NCBI GenBank assembly: GCA_006954465.1 | Contig: LVVU01000103.1 | Location: 1-5,243, forward strand | Length of the DNA stretch: 5,243 nucleotides | Reading direction: 5' to 3' | Source of the DNA: Candidatus Methanoprimaticola hominis | Lineage (GTDB): Archaea; Thermoplasmatota; Thermoplasmata; Methanomassiliicoccales; Methanomethylophilaceae | In this document: positions 1 through 4,882 of the stretch, in pieces | Numbering within the stretch: position 1 is the stretch's first letter | Layout: each line of letters opens with the position of its first letter | Notes under the pieces: model-generated | The model's input: the letters and a program-made list of their open reading frames with translations, nothing else | Told to the model about the DNA's origin: nothing | Database searches by the model: none | Made by a program: the position numbers and the translations under genes

Positions 1-2441
1 CCTTCATGTTTCCGGTGGCGGCGATGGACAGGACTCCGTCCTGAGCAATGGTGACCTTGTCGGTGGCAACGATGTCTCCGGAGATGGAGACGTTGCCGTT
101 GACGATGGCCTCTCCCTTTGTGACGGTGAGGGATCCTGCAGGCTGGCTGGCGGTGGTGTCGGCCTCGTCGATCTCGAGGTTTCCGTCGATCTGGAAGACG
201 GCGGAGTTAACGATTTCGAGAGTGGCACCTGCCTCGATCTTGAGGGTCGCTCCCTCAGGAACGACGAGCTTTCCTTTGACGGTGACATGGGAACCTGCGA
301 CGAGGGTCCAGGATCCGTTGACGGTGACGATGTTCTTGGAGGAGAACACGGTGTTCCCTACATCGGTGACACCGCTGACGGTCATGTCGGACATGAGGGA
401 CTCGTCGTAGCTGAGGTCATTACCGGCAACAGCAGCAGTGATGGAACCGCCGGACATCAGCTTGACCTGTCCAAGGATGTTGAGCTTTCCGGTGGCACCA
501 GTGGCATTCGCAATGGTACCGTAGACCTGCATGGTCACGTCGGCACCGATGGTCAGGTTGCCTGCACCTGCGAGGGTAACGGACTTCCCTGGCTTGACGA
601 GGACGTTTCCTGTTCCGGTGATCTTGACTTCGGCGGTGTTGTTGAAGGTCACATCGTCCAGAACGAGGGTGGTTCCCTCAGTGAGTGCGATCTCTCCCTC
701 GGTGATGGTTCCGATCCTGATATCGACGGACCCGTACTCGATCGTGTACTGACCCTTGACACCTTTGAGGTCAATGGTCTGAGCGCCGTTCTTGGCTCCG
801 GTGGTGATCTCGGCGGTGAGAGCTCCATTGGTGGAGTTCACGAGAAGGGTCTTCCCTTCGGGAACCGCGATCTTTCCGGAAAAAACCTCAACGGAGGGGG
901 CGAAGACGATTGTGTCGATCTTGCCATCGAACTTGATATCGTCTACATTATTGACGGTCTTCTCGACGATAGGCGCATTGGGAGCAGCGCTGCTCACGAC
1001 CTGGATGTTGTATGCCTGAGCATCGTTGATCAAGTAAATTCCGGCCTTCGCATCTGTTGCAGGAACAGCCCTGATGGCTTTGTTCGTGGTATCCTCAGTG
1101 TTCAGGTAGAGTCCGGAGATAGCAACGGCCATCTTCACAGGAGATGCGCCGGAGTTCTGGGTGTAATCTCCAGAAACGATCACCTGTCCCGATATGGTTC
1201 CAATCTTTCCAGGATCCTCCAAGAAGAGACCCTGAGTCTTCACTATGGACTTCTCACCAACAGACAGATCTCCTGCTGCTTTGATTGCAGAGAAATCATC
1301 CGTACCCTGATTGTTGCCCTTCACGGATACGAGTTTCGCATCGATGACGGCATTGACTCCTATAGTTATGATACTGTTAGACCTGATGGTCTTCTCGGTC
1401 GACTGAGCGGTGATGGTGGCGTTGTTGACTTCAAGTCCGCCCACGGCATAGATGGCCCTGTTAGGCTTACCGTCGACCGTGAGGGTGACTTTCTTGGCAC
1501 CCGTATCGGCGCTTCCGATGGTCGTCTTTCCATTGTGAGAGACGATTCCGTACGCTCCGGCGGTGTTCTCTGTGACCTTGAGAGATGCATCCGCTGCACC
1601 TGCAGAAATGAGGAGGTTTCCTTTCGCGTAGATGGCGCTTCCCTCATAGCTGTTGGCGACACCGTATGCGGAGATCTTGTTCTCACCGGTGAGGGTGATT
1701 GTAAGTCCGTCAGCGGTGCTGAAGATCTCCTTTCCGGTGTAGTTGGTGAAGGCCAAAGTTTCAGATGTGTATTTCCATCCGGTTCCGGCAAGAGCACTAC
1801 TTCCGAGAACAATCTTGGTAGAGACCTCGGAGAAGTCGAAGGTGAAGGTCAGCTCGACTTTCGTCTTAGCATCATCGGTGTAAACCGTGACAGTCACTTC
1901 ATCGTTGGAGTACTTGGGAATGAGGAAGGCGTAACCATAGTCACTCGAACCCATGGCATACTGCTTCGTCTTCGTATCTCCTACGATTCCGCTGTTCTCA
2001 GCGGGTGCAGGATAAGCCTCTTTGAGAGCGGCATTCTTCTGAACGATGGTGATCTGACTTCCAGATGTAGCAGTGGACCATCCGGTCTTGCTCAGAGTGA
2101 CTGCGGACCAGAGGGATTCACCAGTGAACAAACCACTGAAGGTACCACTTTGAATGCCACTAATCGCATTGCTCTCACCGGCAATGGTTCCGGCAGTAGC
2201 GTATCCCTTGAAGGATATCTTGTTACCGACGACCGATGCGGTCATCGTTTTCTCGTGCACGATAGAATATCCCGTGCTACCGATCTCAGTGGTCTCATAT
2301 TTCGCAGTGTCAGCACTCACATCATCAGAAACGATGACGACAGCTGTCGCTGCAAAAACGACCGCCAGAACGGCGATTGCCGCCAGGAGCTTCTTGGAGG
2401 CCGAGACCCCCCCCCCTGGCGCTGTTTTTCATGCAATTCAT
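1..2441 (-). CDS. Adhesin-like secreted beta-helix surface protein, 5' part; frame interrupted at a G10 tract; runs off left edge
   Basis: A frame stays open from just after a TGA at 2431-2429 to the window edge (over 800 codons) but has no start codon of its own. The ATG at 2441, 7 bases after a GGAGG, reads into it if one G is removed from the G10 run; residue numbers below assume that. Residues 1-17 are basic and 18-37 a hydrophobic stretch (LLAAIAVLAVV...), followed by VSA at 41-43, a plausible signal-peptidase site. About 44-230 is a non-repetitive beta-rich region. About 230-350 resembles the Cthe_2159-type carbohydrate-binding beta-helix (short T/I/V strands, ISAYG, AIYA, GGLEVNNATI). 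The rest is degenerate beta-helix-like repeats such as VPEGKTL (about 526) and VPEGATLKIEAGATLEI (about 724). After residue 3 I see no cysteine; several N-x-S/T sequons are present. Role inferred: cell-surface attachment or glycan binding. The C-terminal anchor is outside the window. As literally read, translation from 2441 ends after 38 codons. Confidence 0.85.
2330..2389 (-). other. Signal-peptide hydrophobic core of the surface protein
   Basis: In the long frame this encodes about 20 uncharged residues, from LLAAIAV through AVVIV. It directly follows SASKK, which gives a classic n-region/h-region order, and precedes SDDVSA with a small-residue cleavage context. Its position directly after the G tract shows that the coding sequence really begins upstream of the tract, so the frame break falls inside the signal sequence. 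No lipobox cysteine follows the core, so a Sec-type secreted or C-terminally anchored protein is more likely than a lipoprotein. Confidence 0.75.
2407..2416 (-). repeat. G10 homopolymer inside codons 9-12 of the surface-protein gene (candidate phase-variation tract)
   Basis: There are ten consecutive C on the plus strand, read as G in the gene. The ATG frame enters as GCC AGG GGG and leaves as GGT CTC, reaching TGA at 2327-2325. The long downstream frame needs GTC TCG GCC after the run, which requires 9 or 12 G. With 11 G the third frame is used and stops at 2319-2317 after 41 residues. It is the longest mononucleotide run I see in the window, and it sits where a length change switches the whole protein on or off. 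Confidence 0.9.
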
Positions 2442-2448
2442 GTATATT

Positions 2449-2453
2449 CCTCC
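2449..2453 (-). promoter_or_regulatory. Shine-Dalgarno GGAGG that fixes the surface-protein start
   Basis: GGAGG lies 7 bases before the ATG at 2441 and is a perfect match to the archaeal anti-SD. A second in-frame ATG at 2432 is 16 bases away, too far to be the preferred start. Because this site selects the frame that the G10 run breaks, it is the strongest local evidence that the true start lies upstream of the homopolymer. Confidence 0.8.
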
Positions 2454-2497
2454 GGGCTCGCGCCCAGATTTCTCGCACCACGCATCCCATCCCTCTC

Positions 2498-2509
2498 CGG
2501 ACATGTCCG
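2498..2509. promoter_or_regulatory. Perfect 12-base palindrome CGGACATGTCCG in the surface-protein leader
   Basis: All 12 bases are self-complementary. The element lies about 10-20 bases after the predicted transcription start and 45 bases before the Shine-Dalgarno site. It could be a dimeric regulator site in DNA or, less likely without a loop, an RNA pairing element. Confidence 0.35.
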
Positions 2510-2526
2510 CATGATGCTATGCCGTC

Positions 2527-2540
2527 CATTGCGGGCAATG
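2527..2540 (-). promoter_or_regulatory. Inverted repeat CATTGC-GG-GCAATG directly downstream of the TATA box (operator-like)
   Basis: Perfect 6-base arms are separated by 2 bases. They begin right after the TATA-like element and lie between it and the predicted transcription start of the surface-protein gene. This is a common place for archaeal repressors to block polymerase recruitment. The dyad is seen directly; binding by any regulator is inference. Confidence 0.4.
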
Positions 2541-2548
2541 CTATAACC
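2541..2548 (-). promoter_or_regulatory. TATA-box-like element for the surface-protein gene
   Basis: On the minus strand this reads GGTTATAG, close to the GTTATAGG found before the hydrolase gene. A start about 25 bases downstream (near 2519) would give a leader of roughly 78 bases. That agrees with this gene having a Shine-Dalgarno site while its neighbours appear leaderless. Assignment is by eye and no transcript data are available. Confidence 0.5.
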
Positions 2549-2561
2549 TTCTACTAACGAC

Positions 2562-2600
2562 GTTCTAATTCCGTGTTCGTAGAATGTATGAATTCTGAAC
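2562..2600. repeat. Imperfect inverted repeat GTTC-T-AATTC / GAATT-CT-GAAC upstream of the surface-protein TATA box
   Basis: The arms at 2562-2571 and 2590-2600 match apart from one extra or changed base, with 18 bases between them. Further half-sites GTTC (2575-2578) and GAAC (2605-2608) lie inside and outside. The block is more AT-rich than its surroundings and is 14-60 bases upstream of the TATA element, where an activator could bind. Short arms in an AT-rich patch can arise by chance, so this is tentative. Confidence 0.25.
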
Positions 2601-2707
2601 ATCGAACTATACGGCAGACACGGATCCGAACCGTCATTGAGACCCGATCCCCGCATGGCTCGTACCATGGTTGCGAACAGCCGCATCGCACCCCTTCCGA
2701 CGAGCCG

Positions 2708-2715
2708 TATTATAT
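2708..2715 (+). promoter_or_regulatory. TATA box for the HAD phosphatase gene (leaderless start)
   Basis: TATTATAT is centred about 25.5 bases before the ATG at 2737. In archaea, transcription starts about 25 bases after the TATA centre, so the message would begin at or next to the start codon. No Shine-Dalgarno site precedes the ATG. This favours 2737 over the upstream in-frame ATG at 2671, which lies before the TATA box. Confidence 0.65.
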
Positions 2716-2736
2716 CCGAACCCCGTTCTCCACCGC

Positions 2737-3435
2737 ATGCGCAGGTACGATCTGGTTTGCTTCGACATGGATGGAACGCTCACGACCATCCGCAGCTCAT
2801 GGCGCTGGGTCCACGAATGCTTCGATGTCGACAACGAAGCCTCCTACCAGGCCTTCGTCAACGAGGAGATCGACGAGAAGGAGTTCATGCGCAGGGATAT
2901 CGGCCTATGGATCGCCAAGAAACCGGACATCACCATCCGCGACATCGCCAGGACCTTCCAGACCATGCCTCTGATCGGAGGGATCCAGGAAACAGTGGCC
3001 TGTCTCGAGGACAACGGCATCCGCTGCGTCATCATCAGCGGAGGGATCGACCTGGCCGCGAAGATGCTCATGGACGAGTTCGGATTCGACGACTACATCG
3101 CCGACGAGATCTGCAGCTACGAGGACGGGAGGCTCACCGGCGAAGGCCATCAGAGGCTCGACCTCAGGAACAAGGGCGTCAAGGTCCTCGATTACATCGA
3201 GAAGTACGGAACCACCAAGGAGCGCACCGTGTCCATCGGGAACTCCTTCACGGACATCACCATGTTCGAGAATTCCGGGATGTCGATCGCCTTCAACCCG
3301 ACCGACCCCTACACGTCGGAGGCCGCCACGTACACGGTGGAATCCGACAACATCGCCGACGTCCTGGATTACATCCTCCCGGACGACGTTCAGGAGAAGA
3401 AGGCAGGACAGGGGATGCGCCCCCATCCCGCCTGA
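2737..3435 (+). CDS. HAD-superfamily phosphatase, phosphoserine-phosphatase-like (HAD-IB)
   Basis: The 232-residue product has the HAD signature in order. Motif I is FDMDGT, with nucleophile Asp10 and acid/base Asp12. A helical cap of about 20-75 follows, including an SSWRW segment. Motif II is IISGG with Ser101, motif III is Lys146 in RNKG, and motif IV is IGNSFTD with Asp173. The order and the type I cap fit the SerB-like group, which hydrolyses small phosphorylated metabolites through a phospho-aspartate intermediate with magnesium. Motif IV has Asn169 where phosphoserine phosphatase has Asp (GDGAND), so the true substrate may not be phosphoserine. An in-frame ATG at 2671 would add 22 residues (rich in R, P and H) unlike a HAD N-terminus; the start at 2737 begins right at MRRYDLVCFDMDGT. 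The tail after about 215 is hydrophilic. The gene is probably cytosolic and monocistronic, and converges on the zinc-finger gene. Confidence 0.9.
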   Translation: MRRYDLVCFDMDGTLTTIRSSWRWVHECFDVDNEASYQAFVNEEIDEKEFMRRDIGLWIAKKPDITIRDIARTFQTMPLIGGIQETVACLEDNGIRCVIISGGIDLAAKMLMDEFGFDDYIADEICSYEDGRLTGEGHQRLDLRNKGVKVLDYIEKYGTTKERTVSIGNSFTDITMFENSGMSIAFNPTDPYTSEAATYTVESDNIADVLDYILPDDVQEKKAGQGMRPHPA

Positions 3436-3441
3436 TGATGA

Positions 3442-4119
3442 TCACTCGTCGTAGTCCTCGTCATCGTCGATGACGTAATCGGACTCGTCGAACTCCTCAT
3501 CGAGATCGAGGACGTCGTAGGTCTTCTTGCGGATCTTCCCGTAGATCCTGACGATGTCCCTCGCCTCGGCGGAGCCGTGCTTCGCCAGGTTGCCCTTGGT
3601 CTTTATCGCGTGGATGAGACAGTCGAAGTCCTCGAACTTCAGCATGGAACCGACGACGAACTCGTCGTCGGGCTCCGCTTCGACCCTCAGGGAATACGTT
3701 CTTCCGACATCGTTCACGGAGACCTTGATGCTGAGGATGTCGAACCTCTTCACCCACAGCTTCTTGATCTTGGGTGCGAGGCACTTCTTCACCCTGCGTC
3801 CGTCCTCCACCTCGATGTACGTGACGCATACCTTGCGTCCGTCGTCGAGCTCGAACTCGTCCTCCAGCTGGACGATGTCGTTGCTCTCCAATGTGGTGCG
3901 GGCCTGCTCGGAGACCTCTCCGTCGCTGTAGACCACGGGAACCTCGATGAGCTCCGGGATCCTGATGGTCTCGGAGGTCACCTTCCCGCACTCGGTGCAT
4001 CTAAACGTGCCTTCGATGGTGGCCTTGCCCATCCTCCCTTTGAGGATCTGGTGCTCGGTCTCATCGTCGCAGTCGGGGCACGTGTAGACTATCGTGTCCG
4101 GCATCTCTCTCTGGATCAT
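3442..4119 (-). CDS. HVO_0476-family zinc-finger protein
   Basis: The product is 225 residues from the start chosen here. An N-terminal zinc ribbon has CPDC (Cys14, Cys17) and CTEC (Cys41, Cys44). A basic and beta-rich middle part (KIKKLWVKRFDILSIKVSV) follows, then the conserved-looking HAIKTKGNLAKHGSAEARD segment with VRIYGKI. These match my memory of the euryarchaeal HVO_0476 family, usually described as a putative zinc-binding nucleic-acid-associated protein; no function is established that I can cite. The last 20 or so residues are almost all acidic (DEEFDESDYVIDDDEDYDE). Starts at 4131, 4119 and 4104 are all in frame. I chose 4119 because GGTGAT precedes it with suitable spacing; 4131 adds MVID, and 4104 begins MPDTIVYTCPDC. 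It lies 74 bases downstream of the hydrolase gene in the same direction and may be co-transcribed with it. Confidence 0.88.
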   Translation of the reverse strand: MIQREMPDTIVYTCPDCDDETEHQILKGRMGKATIEGTFRCTECGKVTSETIRIPELIEVPVVYSDGEVSEQARTTLESNDIVQLEDEFELDDGRKVCVTYIEVEDGRRVKKCLAPKIKKLWVKRFDILSIKVSVNDVGRTYSLRVEAEPDDEFVVGSMLKFEDFDCLIHAIKTKGNLAKHGSAEARDIVRIYGKIRKKTYDVLDLDEEFDESDYVIDDDEDYDE

Positions 4120-4123
4120 ATCA

Positions 4124-4129
4124 ATCACC
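4124..4129 (-). promoter_or_regulatory. Shine-Dalgarno-like GGTGAT before the ATG at 4119
   Basis: GGTGAT is complementary to the ATCACC part of the archaeal 16S 3' end. It ends 4 bases before ATG 4119, so the full anti-SD core would pair about 8 bases upstream of the start, the normal distance. The ATG at 4131 overlaps this site and has no SD of its own, which is why 4119 is preferred. Confidence 0.4.
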
Positions 4130-4135
4130 ATTGCG

Positions 4136-4233
4136 CCATGAACGGGAGTCCCGAACCCCGGAATGACTTGGCATCATGTAGTCGGACCCGTCTTTAAAGC
4201 TTATGCCGCGACGCTCGCCTGACCATGAACGGG
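4136..4233. repeat. Short direct repeat CCATGAACGGG at the end of the hydrolase gene and in the following gap
   Basis: The same 11 bases occur at 4136-4146 and 4223-4233, and similarity continues loosely for about 18 more bases with one gap. The inner copy encodes the PGHGAPFM end of the hydrolase. The outer copy, read on the minus strand in the zinc-finger frame, gives VIPGFGTPV, which looks like a decayed version. It may be a small tandem duplication or chance. Confidence 0.25.
4192..4199 (-). promoter_or_regulatory. Possible TATA box for the zinc-finger gene, overlapping the hydrolase stop codon
   Basis: CTTTAAAG on the minus strand includes the TAA stop of the hydrolase gene. A start near 4170 would give a leader of about 50 bases before 4119. 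It could equally be only the gene end, with the zinc-finger gene read through from the hydrolase promoter. Confidence 0.3.
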
Positions 4234-4790
4234 GCGCCGTGCCCGGGGATGATCACGTCCGCATACCCGCGGATGCGGTCCATGCTCTCCATCGCCAGCC
4301 TGCGGTCGGTGTTCAGCGCCGGGGGCTTCCCCTCCCTCAGATTGTCCTCCAAGGGGATGGCGTCTCCCGCGCAGACGTAGCGCCTGTCCGCGTCGATGAA
4401 CACGCTGGTCTCCTCGGTGCAATGACCGGGGGTGTGGACCATCCTGACTCCGGGGCAGACCTCGTACTCATCGGCATCGATGATCCTCGCCCCCGAGATC
4501 TCCGACTTCCCTCCCTTGTGCACCAGGACCTTCGCTTTGGGATATCTTTTGAGATTGCCCCTATGGTCGCTGTGGGTGTGGGTGAGGATGACCGTGTCCA
4601 CATCCTCGGGGAAGATGCCGATCTGCCTGAACGACGTCTTGACGGCTGGCCACATGTACTCGGTGCTGGTATCGACGACGATGTTCCTGCCGTCGGCCCT
4701 TATCAGCGTGGAGGTGGAGTGGGCCTCCTTCAGACCGCCATCCTCGTCGCGCTCAAGGAATCCTATGCAGAGGATGTCGAGCCGTATCAT
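4194..4790 (-). CDS. Metallo-beta-lactamase-fold hydrolase
   Basis: The 198-residue protein has the complete metal-binding set of the MBL superfamily. THTHSDH supplies His71, His73, Asp75 and His76; HTPGH supplies His123; AGDA supplies Asp143; PGHG supplies His184. Two zinc (or iron/manganese) ions in a binuclear hydrolase site are therefore expected. STSTLI and NIVVDTS at the N-terminus are the usual first strands. The length is that of a bare catalytic domain without the extra domains of RNase J/CPSF, glyoxalase II or flavodiiron proteins. It resembles the small stand-alone MBL proteins of the MBLAC1/glyoxalase-like kind, and the substrate cannot be told from sequence. No signal peptide is visible, so it is probably cytosolic. 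The ATG at 4790 is supported by a TATA box 26 bases upstream. It is divergent from the methyltransferase gene. Confidence 0.92.
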   Translation of the reverse strand: MIRLDILCIGFLERDEDGGLKEAHSTSTLIRADGRNIVVDTSTEYMWPAVKTSFRQIGIFPEDVDTVILTHTHSDHRGNLKRYPKAKVLVHKGGKSEISGARIIDADEYEVCPGVRMVHTPGHCTEETSVFIDADRRYVCAGDAIPLEDNLREGKPPALNTDRRLAMESMDRIRGYADVIIPGHGAPFMVRRASRHKL

Positions 4791-4812
4791 GATCCATGCC
4801 AGAATGAGTATG

Positions 4813-4820
4813 CCTATAAC
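4813..4820 (-). promoter_or_regulatory. TATA box for the hydrolase gene (leaderless start)
   Basis: GTTATAGG on the minus strand is centred about 26.5 bases before ATG 4790, and no Shine-Dalgarno site lies between them. This is the same leaderless arrangement as the phosphatase gene. Confidence 0.6.
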
Positions 4821-4840
4821 ACTTGCCTTCGCCGTATCGG

Positions 4841-4848
4841 TATTATAA
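4841..4848 (+). promoter_or_regulatory. TATA box for the methyltransferase gene
   Basis: TATTATAA predicts a start near 4870 and a leader of about a dozen bases before ATG 4883. The in-frame ATGs at 4856 and 4859 would lie upstream of that transcription start, which argues for 4883. It stands back to back with the hydrolase TATA box, about 28 bases apart centre to centre. Confidence 0.5.
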
Positions 4849-4882
4849 CCGGGATATGATGGACGGACCGGACGGTTCTATC

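Larger units (their letters stand above)
2442..2736. other. Divergent intergenic region without a gene (295 bases)
   Basis: It lies between the surface-protein start and the phosphatase start. I find no open frame that resembles a protein and no tRNA- or rRNA-like structure. What it holds is regulatory: two TATA-like elements facing opposite ways (2541-2548 minus, 2708-2715 plus), one Shine-Dalgarno site and three dyad-symmetric sequences, all three on the surface-protein side. About 105 bases (2601-2707) show nothing I can name. Confidence 0.6.

Noticed and set aside
2325..2441. The surface gene as a plain decayed pseudogene
   Set aside because: I found no in-frame stop or second frameshift in more than 2,400 bases after the tract, and the promoter, SD and signal peptide are all in good order; the only lesion is in a homopolymer.
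287..2557. Open frame of 756 codons on the plus strand
   Set aside because: It is antisense to the surface-protein gene, its translation is a biased G/D/S mixture with no hydrophobic core or motif, and its end is an unrelated R/C/P-rich tail. The minus-strand frame has a signal peptide, beta-strand repeats and an SD site, so this is its shadow.
2671..2736. N-terminal extension of the phosphatase from the ATG at 2671
   Set aside because: It lies upstream of and across the TATA box, is rich in R, P and H, and HAD proteins of this type begin a few residues before the DxDGT motif.
2442..2736. tRNA, CRISPR or mobile-element ends in the gap
   Set aside because: I saw no cloverleaf, no spaced direct repeats, and no terminal inverted repeats with target duplication.
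2905..3426. 173-codon frame on the minus strand opposite the phosphatase
   Set aside because: It mirrors the codon pattern of the HAD gene, whose catalytic motifs are complete; no motif or SD supports the antisense frame.
3577..4197. 206-codon plus-strand frame opposite the zinc-finger gene
   Set aside because: Composition is a typical antisense shadow (L/D/V/H rich) and the opposite strand has the two CxxC pairs and conserved core.
4203..4859. 218-codon plus-strand frame opposite the hydrolase
   Set aside because: The opposite strand holds all metal ligands of an MBL hydrolase; this frame has no recognisable domain.
4856..4882. Upstream in-frame ATGs of the methyltransferase (4856, 4859)
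   Set aside because: They are only about 12-14 bases from the TATA centre, upstream of any likely transcription start, and add residues not usual ahead of the PSED signature.
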